A stretch of 64,000 nucleotides of DNA, taken from contig JAEINQ010000011.1 of NCBI GenBank assembly GCA_016342285.1, forward strand, positions 1-64,000, given 5' to 3'. Positions 1 through 8,116 of the stretch are shown here, in pieces. A program made the translations under genes and the position numbers. The stretch's first letter is position 1, and every line of letters starts with the position of its first letter. The stretch is from Desulfobacterales bacterium (GTDB lineage: Bacteria > Desulfobacterota > Desulfobacteria > Desulfobacterales > JAEINQ01). The notes beneath the pieces were generated by a model. The model saw only the letters and a program-made list of their open reading frames with translations, had not been told where the DNA came from and did not search any database.

Positions 1-303
1 CTGTGGCGGACTGACGGGCTTGTAATGCCAACTGCCGTAAAGAAGGCAACGGAAGGCTACCGCAGCGAGATGGACGTAATCTCCCAGTTCGTTGAGGATT
101 GTTGTGAAAGAGGTGAAAGGCTCACGGTGGCAAGCCACGAATTGTATAAGGCTTTTACGGAATGGTGCGAGATTAACGGAGAACAACCGGTTTCCAAGAA
201 ACTGTTGAATCTGCGCCTAAAGGAAATCGGATTCGAAGCGGCCAGTAAGATTGGACCCAGTAAACAACGTGGTTTAAAGGGATTGGCAATTTGTACCCGG
301 TAA
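1..303 (+). CDS. Phage/plasmid primase (P4 family), C-terminal part, cut by the window edge
   Basis: The frame is open to the left edge, so the ATG at 25 is probably internal. The reading LWRTDGLVMP followed by VKKATEGYRSEMD, then a segment ending VSKKLLNLRLKEIGF, matches what I know of the C-terminus of P4-type DNA primase/helicases: a GxLxWxxxGL..P..V..AT..YR.E.D stretch followed by a small winged-helix module that ends GxKGL. Such proteins start replication of integrative elements and satellite phages. It lies about 3.4 kb from an integrase beside a tRNA, so it belongs to the same integrated element. The catalytic primase and helicase parts lie outside the window, so activity cannot be judged. 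Confidence 0.7.
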   Translation: MWRTDGLVMPTAVKKATEGYRSEMDVISQFVEDCCERGERLTVASHELYKAFTEWCEINGEQPVSKKLLNLRLKEIGFEAASKIGPSKQRGLKGLAICTR

Positions 304-1227
304 TTTCAGCACAAGGGGTACACATGTGGACACATGGGTACGCGTTTTCACTAAAATCAGGTTTTTTTTTTAAAATCTACTCATATAGAAAAAAACCCCA
401 AAACTACTGAAATGCGTCCCAATGCGTCCCCCTCCTTGTGTCTACACCACTTGCACCAAGTTTTATGAAGGAACCTGGTGCCCGGCACACGTCAATCGGA
501 TGAGCAAGCCCGGCCATCCGACGACAGGCCGGGCACTTCGATTCCGGCAATCAATTTGAGATGCTCTCTGCTGATCCGGTTAGTATAGTAAAATAGTAGT
601 ATAGAACCCAATCCACATGGGCACTTTATCCGCTTATCATCTCCCCTTACCTCTTTTTTGTAAAACCAAACCAGCATCAATTGAGAGCCATCACGCATTG
701 ATGCGATGCTTTCCATTGCCAAAAAAAGATAACGCCGTATTCGGCCTCTCAGTGCGTCTGGTGGCATGTTTTGAGGGTGAGATTAGTATAGAATAGTATA
801 GTAAAGAAAACCAACCAGTGTTCAAGGGTACGGGTGGATAACGATCTGGATGAGATAGGCTATGTTGATGGGCGGTCTCGGTATAGAGAGACGGGAAGTG
901 GATTAACAGGGTGGATTGACGGGTTTTGTAAGGTGATGGTCTGAAGAGTAACGTGATGGATGGTATCCTATGATTTTATACTACTACCAGATCCGATTGA
1001 GGCGTGAGAAAATCGCTGTGAATGATTCGTAGGTATACCTAAGGCCGGGAGTGTAACTGAATGCGCCTTTGTTCATAGACTATCCATACGTATGGACATC
1101 ATGGTAATCCTATAGGGGCAGTCGCATAAGTCTCACAGGAAGCCAACAGCAGAGGTCAAAATTTTACCTTGACATCCAGCCGTGTGATGCGTAATGTACA
1201 CTACACACAAATTCCGAGGAGACACGT
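304..1227. other. Long intergenic stretch of the integrated element with TAGTATAG clusters and two palindromes
   Basis: No gene is recognised here. A minus-strand open frame at 492-767 is possible, but it resembles nothing I know. The stretch is AT-rich near 360-400 (T-tract and A-tract). It carries clustered copies of TAGTATAG-like words near 578-606 and 783-806, which could be protein-binding iterons. Two perfect palindromes sit before the downstream regulator gene: TAGGTATACCTA at 1030-1041 and TCCATACGTATGGA at 1083-1096. They could be operators of the regulator that starts at 1228. Tandem TGCGTCCC words occur at 413-430. Confidence 0.4.
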
Positions 1228-1902
1228 ATGTCTGAAACAAAGCGAGATTTTCTTAAACGGAAGAAAAGCGAAAAACGTCTTCAAGCCGAGAAACAGGTTC
1301 GGCAGGCATTTGAAAATACTCAAGATGCCTACGTTGAAAACATACATGGAATGAAAGATCGGCTGAATGGGACCTTGATTGACGGGGAGTTTGTCGAATG
1401 GCGAATTCAAATGGAGCCTGAAATTGAAGAGTTGTATTCGACTATTGATATTTGCAATGCACTGGAGCTACCAAGGGAACGGTTGCGGGACTGGATGGTA
1501 AGGGGCTTTGTTAAACCCAGCCTGCCATCAACCAGTAAGGGCACGATTGCTATTTTTATTCGTCCTGATGTGATGACTGTGGCACTGTTTAAGGTTCTTA
1601 TTGATAGAGGATTTAGAAGAGAAGCTGCGGCTGAGTATGCTAATTTACTACGAGATGTGAGTCCTCAAGATATTGATCGAAATAAGCTTTTGATTCTAAC
1701 GTCTACGGTGATCAACGGTAAATTCGAAACTGAAACCCATCTTACGATAGGAAAAGGATCATTTGATTTGAAAATAGATTCAGATGGGAAAATTGAGATT
1801 CCTCCTTCTAAAAAAGGAAGCAACCAAGATTGGAATGATATTCACATAATCAATCTGAGAAACCTGTATAAGGATGTAGATCTGGCCCTATCGAATTTGT
1901 AA
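1228..1902 (+). CDS. Hypothetical protein with MerR-like helix-turn-helix
   Basis: 224 residues. The N-terminus (about 1-70) is charged and probably helical (KRDFLKRKKSEKRLQAEKQ). Residues about 70-140 read as a MerR-like DNA-binding module: YSTIDICNALELPRERLRDW is a recognition-helix pattern, followed by a wing region and then FIRPDVMTVALFKVLIDRGF. The C-terminal 80 residues have no recognisable motif. An AGGAGA-type ribosome site lies just before the ATG (gaggagacacgtATG). Two palindromes 130-200 bp upstream may be its own operators. The gene is AT-richer than the chromosome genes and belongs to the integrated element. It could regulate excision or replication, but that is inference. Confidence 0.55.
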   Translation: MSETKRDFLKRKKSEKRLQAEKQVRQAFENTQDAYVENIHGMKDRLNGTLIDGEFVEWRIQMEPEIEELYSTIDICNALELPRERLRDWMVRGFVKPSLPSTSKGTIAIFIRPDVMTVALFKVLIDRGFRREAAAEYANLLRDVSPQDIDRNKLLILTSTVINGKFETETHLTIGKGSFDLKIDSDGKIEIPPSKKGSNQDWNDIHIINLRNLYKDVDLALSNL

Positions 1903-2021
1903 ATGGTTTCATCTACCTGCTTTGATCTCAAACCCACGATAGTAATTGATGACAGAAGAATACTGAAAAGTGATGGGCTACAATCTTAGATTTTAGAGCC
2001 ATCCGTCAACGATGATTACCA

Positions 2022-2204
2022 GTGAATACGGCAGGAACATGGCCAATTCAGTACCGAGCCGTATTCACAAGCGAGAAGCCAAGCGCCTCTCGCTCTGCTG
2101 GCAGGCCCGAAAGGGCCATGAGGGTGCAGACCGGCATCCTGGCTTGTCATGGGCGGGCTACCCCCCGCCTTCTGGAATCGACCAGTACCGGACAAGCCTG
2201 CCAG
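2022..2204 (+). ncRNA. Candidate structured RNA upstream of the excisionase/integrase genes
   Basis: Almost every base can be placed in a helix. Hairpin A pairs 2022-2032 with 2058-2068 (11 bp). Hairpin B pairs 2070-2076 with 2088-2094. A closing helix pairs 2098-2103 with 2199-2204 and encloses three arms: 2104-2108 with 2113-2117 capped by GAAA; 2121-2127 with 2134-2140 (one G-U); and 2141-2148 with 2191-2198 (8 bp). The last arm holds two smaller hairpins, 2152-2157/2164-2169 and 2172-2175/2182-2185. The layout is a multibranch RNA with a GNRA tetraloop. I cannot assign it to a known family, and the strand is assumed from the downstream genes. Confidence 0.5.
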
Positions 2205-2222
2205 TATAGGGGGTGTTTATGA

Positions 2223-2498
2223 ATGGAAAAAGATTTATGGGGAAAAGAGTTATGGTCGCAAAATGAGGTTGCCCAACATTTTAATGTTTCTGGCAACACC
2301 ATAAAGAACTGGCGAGAGCGGGGGCTGTTGAGCTATTTCAAAGCCCCAGGTTCGAACCGCCCCCAGTATTACAGGCTCGAAATCGAACACTTTCAAAAAA
2401 CCCACACAGCGTGGAGGAAGGAGGTTAAAAAACAGGACAAAAGGGTTGGTAGGGCAAAGCCAAGGCTGTCTTCCGGCGAGGATTGGAGGATAAGCTGA
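2223..2498 (+). CDS. Excisionase-like helix-turn-helix protein
   Basis: 91 residues. Residues 8-55 form a MerR/excisionase-type DNA-binding fold: ELWSQNEVAQHFNVSGNTIK then NWRERGLLSYF, with the basic wing PGSNRPQYYRLEIEHF. The C-terminus is lysine-rich. Its stop codon overlaps the start of the integrase (TGATG at 2496-2500), so the two are translationally coupled, as usual for recombination directionality factors. A competing ATG at 2219 gives only a 15-codon frame, so the ATG at 2223 is chosen. Confidence 0.65.
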   Translation: MEKDLWGKELWSQNEVAQHFNVSGNTIKNWRERGLLSYFKAPGSNRPQYYRLEIEHFQKTHTAWRKEVKKQDKRVGRAKPRLSSGEDWRIS

Positions 2499-3706
2499 TG
2501 GCAAGAAAGAAAAAGAACGAAAGGTGCTTACAGGAAAGAGGTGGAGTTTTCTATTTCAGAAAACGGCACAACGGGCAGCCGCTCAAGCGGTCTCTGAACA
2601 CAACCGATAAAAAGACGGCGCAGGATTTGAGGGACATTTACCTTGCCAATCTCGCTGAATACGGTCAGTTAGACCCTCCCGTGGAACCCGTTGTGGAAGT
2701 CCCCACCTTTGGGAAACTGGCAAAGGATTGGGCCGAAGTTCATCGAACCCAGGTTCGCTATTCAACTTGGCCGGATTATGTTTCCACGATGAACAAGCAC
2801 ATCCTGCCCGTCTTCAAGGATGTCCCGATTACGGAAATCACATATCAGGACGTGGTGAGGTTCAGAAGCCGGTTGAAGGTTGGTGCCAAGAGGGCGAATA
2901 ACATTTTGGTGCCGATGAAATCCGTTTTTGACTTTGCCCATAGGCAAGACCTGATTCAGGACAACGTGATGCGAAAGGTCAAACGTCTGCCCGAGGAAGC
3001 ACCGGAAATCCATCCGTTTAGTTATGAAGAGGTCAACCGCTTACTCGTGGCCATCAATCCTTGGTACAGGCCTTACACTTGTGTGGGGTTCTTTACCGGG
3101 ATGAGGGCTGGTGAGCAAAATGGTTTGGCGTGGCAGGATTTCTTGGAGGATATGAAGCCGGAGCCCCACATCTTTATCCACAAGACATACGTGTATAAGC
3201 GAGACGGCATCCCGAAAACCAAGAAATCCAAGCGATACATCAAGTGCCTGCCCCAGGTTCTCAACGCATTGGCCGAGCAGAGAAAGTTGACCGGAAACGG
3301 GAAACACATCTTTTTGACCCAAGATGGCAGGAGAATGACGCCGGACCATTTCCGCAAAGAGGTCTGGACACCCGCGCTTGAAAAAGCGGGATTCGATTAC
3401 CGGCCCCCTATTCAGATGAGGCATTCATTCGCAACGATGATGCTATCGGCCGGTGAGGAAATGGGCTGGGTTCAGAATATGCTGGGGCACGCATCTTTAC
3501 AGATGATTTTCCAGAAATACTACGCTTGGATGCCCAAGGATACCCGGTCGGATGGAAAGGCGTTTTTACGTTCCACGGAAGCGACGGCGGAAAAGGTGCC
3601 GGAAAGCCAGGGACGTGATACCGGGGGAACATCGGAATCAGACGAGGTGTGTACCAATATTGTACCACTGGCCGATTACAGACGTAAAAAGGGGGCTATG
3701 GTTTGA
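2498..3706 (+). CDS. Tyrosine-type site-specific integrase
   Basis: 402 residues from the ATG at 2498, which has GGAGG eight bases upstream and overlaps the previous stop. An in-frame ATG at 2483 is less likely. It has an N-terminal arm-binding domain, a SAM-like core-binding domain (about 75-165) and a C-terminal catalytic domain. Visible catalytic residues are Arg in TGMRAGE, Lys in KTKKSKR, Arg in QMRHSFAT, His in LGHASLQ and the nucleophile Tyr in FQKYYAW. The first His of the usual HxxR motif is Gln here (IQMR). The gene ends 21 bp from the 3' end of tRNA-fMet, the probable integration site. Two TGTACCA words (3650-3656, 3661-3667) inside its 3' end may be arm-type sites. Confidence 0.9.
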   Translation: MARKKKNERCLQERGGVFYFRKRHNGQPLKRSLNTTDKKTAQDLRDIYLANLAEYGQLDPPVEPVVEVPTFGKLAKDWAEVHRTQVRYSTWPDYVSTMNKHILPVFKDVPITEITYQDVVRFRSRLKVGAKRANNILVPMKSVFDFAHRQDLIQDNVMRKVKRLPEEAPEIHPFSYEEVNRLLVAINPWYRPYTCVGFFTGMRAGEQNGLAWQDFLEDMKPEPHIFIHKTYVYKRDGIPKTKKSKRYIKCLPQVLNALAEQRKLTGNGKHIFLTQDGRRMTPDHFRKEVWTPALEKAGFDYRPPIQMRHSFATMMLSAGEEMGWVQNMLGHASLQMIFQKYYAWMPKDTRSDGKAFLRSTEATAEKVPESQGRDTGGTSESDEVCTNIVPLADYRRKKGAMV

Positions 3707-3717
3707 CCATAACCCCC
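3691..3717 (+). terminator. Hairpin at the end of the integrase gene
   Basis: GGGGG-C-TATGGT (3691-3702) pairs with ACCATA-A-CCCCC (3706-3717) with one internal mismatch, and the integrase stop codon lies at the loop. No clear U-tract follows (TGAATTTA), so it may act as an attenuating or 3'-protecting hairpin, not a strong intrinsic terminator. Confidence 0.5.
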
Positions 3718-3727
3718 TGAATTTACT

Positions 3728-3804
<77 letters not shown>

Positions 3805-3817
3805 TCAGAATTAAGCT

Positions 3818-3845
3818 AATATAGCAGAAAAATTGGGGGTGTCAA
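3818..3845 (-). promoter_or_regulatory. Promoter of tRNA-fMet
   Basis: On the minus strand TTGACA (3845-3840) is followed after 16 bp by TATATT (3823-3818), 14 bp before the tRNA. This is a near-consensus sigma-70 promoter. Confidence 0.7.
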
Positions 3846-4026
3846 GGTGAATCCGCAGATTACGCAGATTGCGCAGAGTGGAGAGCAGGGAGCGGGGGGC
3901 AGGGAGCAGGGAGCGGGGAGCAGGGGGCGGGGAGCGGAGGATAGAGGTCAGAGGTCGAAGGGATAGGAAAGATATCCGATGTCGGATGTCGGAGGTCAGG
4001 ATGCTGAGGACAGAGGTCGGATGGGG
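3846..4026. repeat. Tandem repeats with 9- and 7-bp periods
   Basis: The block opens with 9-bp units (CCGCAGATT ACGCAGATT GCGCAGAG). It continues with 7-bp units of AGCAGGG/AGCGGGG (about 3881-3945) and then AGAGGTC/CGGAGGTC-like heptamers to about 4020. No gene is present. The same word families recur in other intergenic gaps of the window. Confidence 0.8.
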
Positions 4027-4990
4027 GTGGTGGGAGCAAGGAGAGAGGAGCAAGGAGCAGGGGGGTAGGGGCAAAGGGCGCTATGTTTTTTTGGCACGGA
4101 TGACTCGGATTACACGGATAATTTGGTCGGCCGATCACCTGAATAGTAACACCCCCTTCAGGTGCTCCGGCCGAATAAATGGTGCCATGCGACTTCGCTT
4201 TTCAAGCTACGCCGCACAGGTGCCCTTCGAGCAGGTGCTCGGCCTCACCAGACCTGGCGCCGTGTGGGACACCCGATTCCGCAAAAAGGATTTCTTCGTG
4301 CGCTTCGTGTCCTTCGTGGTGAAAAACCGACTTTTGACGGGCCTTCGGACTTCAGCCTTCAACCTTTTTCGACCAGGGCTTCGATGGCGTGGACAATCTT
4401 TTCGGATTCGGCATCGGAACTGGATCGACAGAGGAGGCGCTTGGTGCGGCTGGCGTGGCCGGAGAGGATCTCCACGGCAGACTTGGGAAGGCCCACGGTC
4501 TTGGCGACAAATTCAACGCACATCTTGTTGGCGGCCCCGTTTACCGGCGGCGCCTTGAGCTTGACCTTGATGGCGTCGGCATGAATCCCGACCACGGCGT
4601 TTTTTGACGACCGCGGTTGGACATAGACGGTCAGGGTGACGCCTTCGGCGGATTTTTTCAGATAGTTCATGGTTATCACCGCAGAGGCGCAAAGGGCGCA
4701 GAGGTTTGTTTTTTCAACCGATCGCTGAGAGGCCGATCGGTTGAAAGCTTCATGCCTTATTGTTCTGAATGCCGTCGGTCATGCCCGGAGACGATGCCTG
4801 GTGCCAAGGGCTGGTTCATGCTGCGACAGCAGTCGAGAATGTTTTTATTTGCCGGCCGTCTCAGCGGCAAATAAAAAAATCTTTTCTCCGCGTTCTCCGC
4901 GTCTCGAATGAGCATAGCGAGTGGGCGGTGAGTATCAATCATCAAGTATCCAGTATCCGGCGATCTCTCAATCCGCCAATTCGTCAATTC
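4027..4990. repeat. Long duplicated segment, copy 1 (partner at 13505-14478)
   Basis: This ~960-bp stretch is almost identical to 13505-14478 in the same orientation. It includes the intergenic part from GGGCAAAGGGCGCTATG, a hairpin with arms CACCTGAA/TTCAGGTG (near 4136-4165), the whole DUF167 gene, and the tail through GTGAGTATCAAT and TATCCAGTATCCGGCGATC. Copy 2 has an extra TCTCCGCGT unit. Both copies are bounded by short tandem repeats, which probably mediated the duplication. Confidence 0.9.
4359..4670 (-). CDS. DUF167 (YggU-family) protein, copy 1
   Basis: 103 residues from the ATG at 4670 (MNYLKKSAEG); a start nine bases upstream (MITM) is also possible. It matches the DUF167/YggU family, small proteins of unknown function: VTLTVYVQPRSSKNAVVG, IKVKLKAPPVNGAANKMC, then a VEILSGHASRTKRL stretch. 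The length is typical. A second copy lies at 13836-14147 and differs at about eight positions, all conservative or mild, so both seem to be under selection or recently duplicated. Confidence 0.85.
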   Translation of the reverse strand: MNYLKKSAEGVTLTVYVQPRSSKNAVVGIHADAIKVKLKAPPVNGAANKMCVEFVAKTVGLPKSAVEILSGHASRTKRLLCRSSSDAESEKIVHAIEALVEKG

Positions 4991-5004
4991 GAAAATTCGT
5001 CAAT

Positions 5005-6438
5005 TCATCTCTTCTTAATGCTGTTAATTATCTCGGTGGTGGAAAGGTCCTCGGTAACCGGGATCAGGGCCACGCGGCCGCCATGGCGTTCGACGGCATC
5101 GCGGCAGGCGACTTCGGCGTCGGCATAGTTGCTTCCTTTGGTCAGTACGTCCGGGCGGATGGCATCAATGAGGGTTTTAAGGGCTTCGCTGGCAAAGACC
5201 ACCACGAAATCGATGCTCTCCAGGGCGCACAGGGTGCGGAGCCGCTCTTTTTGTCCGATGACCGGTCGGCCGGCCCCCTTGACGCGGCGGACCGAGTCGT
5301 CGTCGTCAATGGCCACGATGAGCACATCACCATACTGGCGGGATCGGGAAAAGAGGTTAAGGTGGCCGGCGTGGATCAGGTCAAAGCACCCGTTGGTCAG
5401 AACGATCCGCTTGCCCTGCCTGCGAAGCCGGGTCGCCAGGGCGGCCAAGTCGGTCATTTGCGTCAGTTTGCGGGTGGTTTCGTCGTTTCGCGGGGCCAGG
5501 GCTGTGGAGAGCTCTTCGATTGAAACCGTGGCCGTGCCCACCTTGCCCACCACAATGCCGGCGGCGATGTTGGCCAGGGCCGCCGCCTCGGTAACGTCCA
5601 TTTTCGCGGCCAGGGCCAGGCCCAGGACGGCCAGCACCGTGTCGCCGGCGCCCGACACGTCAAAGACCTGCCGGGTTTCTGCTGCGATTCGGTGGGGCGG
5701 CGCGCCCCTTTGGTAGAAGACCATGCCGTCCTTGCCGCAGGTGATCAGCAGGCGGTCGATGCCTGCGACGTCCATGATCCGCTGGGCCGCACGGTCCAGA
5801 TCGGCAATTTCCCGGATTTCGATCCCCGCGGCCAGGCCCGCTTCCTTGCGGTTGGGGGTGATCAGCGACGCCCCCTTGTACCGCTTGTAATCGAGCCCCT
5901 TGGGATCGACCACCACGGGTTTGTCGCGGGCCTCGGCCACAATGACGGCCATGAGCGATGGCGAGATCACGCCCTTGCCGTAGTCCGACACCAGGACCAC
6001 ATCGACCTGGGGCAGGGCGGACTGGATGAAAGTGATGAGTTGGTCCTGGGTCTCGGGGCTGATGTCTTGTCGTGTTTCCCGGTCGATGCGCAGCACATGC
6101 TGGTTGGATGCGATGATGCGGGTTTTCCGGGTCGTGGGCCGGTCGGACTGAATCGCGATGCCAGCGGTGTCCACCCCCAGGGCGCCGAAGCGTTCCATCA
6201 GCAACCGGCCGTCAGGGCCGGCCCCGATGACGCCGGCCACACGGACCGTCGCCCCTAAGGCCGCGAGGTTGTTGACCACGTTGCCGGCCCCTCCCAGGGT
6301 AAAGTCTTCCCGGTCCACGGAGACGATCTGCACCGGCGCCTCGGGGGATATCCGGTCCACGGTTCCCCACACATAGGCGTCGATCATCAGATCCCCGATG
6401 ACCAGGATGCGGCTGTCTTTGAATTTATCAAGTTCCAT
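5005..6438 (-). CDS. hldE: Bifunctional heptose-7-phosphate kinase / heptose-1-phosphate adenylyltransferase HldE
   Basis: 477 residues from the ATG at 6438 (MELDKFKDSRILVIGD), equal to the length I know for E. coli HldE. The open frame reaches 14 codons further up but lacks homology there. Residues 1-320 are a ribokinase-fold sugar kinase: PVQIVSVDREDFTLGGAGNV near the N-terminus and the catalytic DVSGAGDTVLA near 270. Residues 340-477 are a nucleotidyltransferase with NGCFDLIHAGHLNLF and a KERLRTLCALESIDFV segment. The enzyme makes ADP-heptose precursors for the lipopolysaccharide inner core in the cytoplasm, so the host is Gram-negative. The gene is flanked by repeat blocks and seems to be transcribed alone. 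Confidence 0.95.
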   Translation of the reverse strand: MELDKFKDSRILVIGDLMIDAYVWGTVDRISPEAPVQIVSVDREDFTLGGAGNVVNNLAALGATVRVAGVIGAGPDGRLLMERFGALGVDTAGIAIQSDRPTTRKTRIIASNQHVLRIDRETRQDISPETQDQLITFIQSALPQVDVVLVSDYGKGVISPSLMAVIVAEARDKPVVVDPKGLDYKRYKGASLITPNRKEAGLAAGIEIREIADLDRAAQRIMDVAGIDRLLITCGKDGMVFYQRGAPPHRIAAETRQVFDVSGAGDTVLAVLGLALAAKMDVTEAAALANIAAGIVVGKVGTATVSIEELSTALAPRNDETTRKLTQMTDLAALATRLRRQGKRIVLTNGCFDLIHAGHLNLFSRSRQYGDVLIVAIDDDDSVRRVKGAGRPVIGQKERLRTLCALESIDFVVVFASEALKTLIDAIRPDVLTKGSNYADAEVACRDAVERHGGRVALIPVTEDLSTTEIINSIKKR

Positions 6439-6742
6439 GATCTTCACCGCAGAGTCGCAAAGGACGCGAAGGTTTTTCAATACCCACTAGTTATTAACCG
6501 CAGACGGACGCAGACCGCCGCAGACGAAAAAACTTGTCGGCGGTCGACCTGACCGCCGGCAGATTCGCATCGCTTCGCGAATCGACACGAAGGGCATCAA
6601 GAGCAGGGCAAATCTCCATTTTAAAGGCGTTTCCCAGAAGCAACGCCTCTTTTGGGCTGGCCAGGTCGGCCGGCTTCAAGCGTCTGCGTGTGTCAGCGGT
6701 GAATAAAATTGCCTTGGTGTACCAGCGTGCTTAGCGGTGCGA
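6439..6742. other. Intergenic stretch with 9-bp and related repeats, no gene seen
   Basis: It contains CGCAGA/CGCAAAG words (ACCGCAGACGGACGCAGACCGCCGC and similar) and a CGGCGGTC/GACCGCCG inverted repeat near 6538-6556. Open frames exist on both strands near 6494-6734 but resemble no family I know. Confidence 0.5.
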
Positions 6743-6897
6743 TCCAGCATCTATCATCCAGCATCCAGCATCCAGCATCCAGTATCCAGTATCCAGCATC
6801 CAGCATCCAGTATCCAGCATCCAGCATCCAGCATCCAGCATCCAGTATCCAGCATCCAGTATCCAGCATCCAGCATCCAGCATCCAGCATCCAGTAT
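6743..6897. repeat. Heptamer array CCAGCAT/CCAGTAT
   Basis: About 22 tandem 7-bp units alternate CCAGCAT and CCAGTAT, equivalent to ATGCTGG/ATACTGG on the other strand. The array sits right after the 3' end of the thioesterase gene. The same heptamer family recurs at about 13465, 17752, 25303, 27487 and 31840. Confidence 0.95.
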
Positions 6898-6904
6898 CAA
6901 TCCG

Positions 6905-7312
6905 TCAATCCCCCACATGCGCGGCAATAAACTCGCGAATAAAGGCCGGCGGGCGGATCACCTTGCCGTCCGGATCGACGCAGGCGTGGCGGGTGAAGCC
7001 TTCGGCCAGCAGGGTCTCTTCCTGGTCGCGAAAGAGCCGGTAGTTGAATTTCATTCCTCCCCGAATCCGGCCGTCGAGCTCGGTTTCGATGATCAGCAGA
7101 TCGTCGTAGCGGATCGGCGCCCGGAACTTGCACCAGGCCTCGGAGACCGGCATGAAAACCCCTTTGGCCTCGATCCGGCTGTACGGCAGGCCCAGGTCGC
7201 GGAACATCTCGGTGCGCCCCTGCTCGAACCAGCGGAAATAGTTGGCGTGGTAGGCCATTCCCATGTTGTCGGTATCGCCGTAGATAACGCGGCAAGTCGT
7301 TCGGTGAAGCAT
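6905..7312 (-). CDS. Acyl-CoA thioesterase, YbgC/4HBT hot-dog family
   Basis: 135 residues, a normal length for the family. The N-terminus holds the signature VIYGDTDNMGMAYHANYFRW, where the Asp of DTDxMG is the usual catalytic acid, followed by FEQGRTEMFRDLGLPY. The hot-dog fold continues through KFRAPIRYDDLLIIET and the C-terminal GFTRHACVDPDGK. Such enzymes hydrolyse short-chain or aromatic acyl-CoA in the cytoplasm. Its 3' end touches the heptamer array, and thrH, on the same strand, lies 170 bp upstream. The substrate cannot be read from sequence. Confidence 0.85.
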   Translation of the reverse strand: MLHRTTCRVIYGDTDNMGMAYHANYFRWFEQGRTEMFRDLGLPYSRIEAKGVFMPVSEAWCKFRAPIRYDDLLIIETELDGRIRGGMKFNYRLFRDQEETLLAEGFTRHACVDPDGKVIRPPAFIREFIAAHVGD

Positions 7313-7484
7313 GATGAAAAAACCAGGTTAAAGGCTAAAGGCTGAAGACTGAAGGCCAAAGCCAAAGGGCCAGGAGGCGGTTACCCCTCGGGAAAGCCAT
7401 TGGTTTGGTTTGCAGACGCTGTTTCCAATGACGCCGCAGGTAACTGACCCTCAATGACGCCGTAGGCAAATGACCGTATTTTCA

Positions 7485-8093
7485 TTATTTCCCGGCCAGG
7501 ATCTTTTCGATCCGGGCGCGGATGTCGGTGTAGTCGTGGGTGACGGGAAACTCGGGAAACTCCTCCACCACGTTTGCCGGCGGCCGGAAGAGGATGCCGG
7601 CATCGGCCTCCTTGAGCATGGAGATGTCGTTATAGGAGTCGCCCATGGCGATGGTTTTAAAGTTCAGGCTTTTCATGGCCAGCACGGACTTGCGCTTTCC
7701 GTCCGTCTGCCGGAGGTGGTAGCCGGTGATGGCCCCATCCGGACCCACCGAGAGATGGTTGCAGAACAGCGCCGGCCAGCCGAGCTTTTTCATCAGCGGG
7801 CCGGCAAACTCTACGAAGGTGTCCGATACCACGATGACCTGGGTCACCGACCGCAGCCAGTCGAGAAAATCCACGGCGCCCGCCAGGGGGACCATGGTGG
7901 CGATGACGTCGGTGATGTCCTTGAGCTTGAGGTTGTGGGCGTCTAAGATCGACAGGCGCTTTTTCATCAGCACGTCGTAGTCGGAGATGTCCCGGGTGGT
8001 CAGTCGAAGCTCTGCGATGCCGGTCTTTTCGGCAACATTGATCCAGATTTCGGGGACGAAAACACCTTCCAGGTCGGAGCAGACAATGTGCAT
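7485..8093 (-). CDS. thrH: Phosphoserine phosphatase / homoserine phosphotransferase ThrH
   Basis: 202 residues, the usual ThrH length. It is a HAD-family enzyme with motif I CSDLEGVFVPEIW (DLEG in place of DxDG, as in ThrH), motif II VVSDTF, and motif III/IV GDSYNDISML. ThrH transfers phosphate from phosphoserine to homoserine, bypassing ThrB, or acts as a serine phosphatase. The neighbours support the homoserine role: hom lies 23 bp upstream and alaC beyond it, all on the minus strand, so the three probably form one operon for threonine-branch synthesis. Confidence 0.92.
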   Translation of the reverse strand: MHIVCSDLEGVFVPEIWINVAEKTGIAELRLTTRDISDYDVLMKKRLSILDAHNLKLKDITDVIATMVPLAGAVDFLDWLRSVTQVIVVSDTFVEFAGPLMKKLGWPALFCNHLSVGPDGAITGYHLRQTDGKRKSVLAMKSLNFKTIAMGDSYNDISMLKEADAGILFRPPANVVEEFPEFPVTHDYTDIRARIEKILAGK

Positions 8094-8116
8094 GGGGCCT
8101 CGCTATCCAATTCGGG

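Noticed and set aside
6743..6897. Heptamer array as a second CRISPR or as a coding repeat
   Set aside because: Units are 7 bp and contiguous without spacers; open frames over it exist in all phases and only reflect the period.
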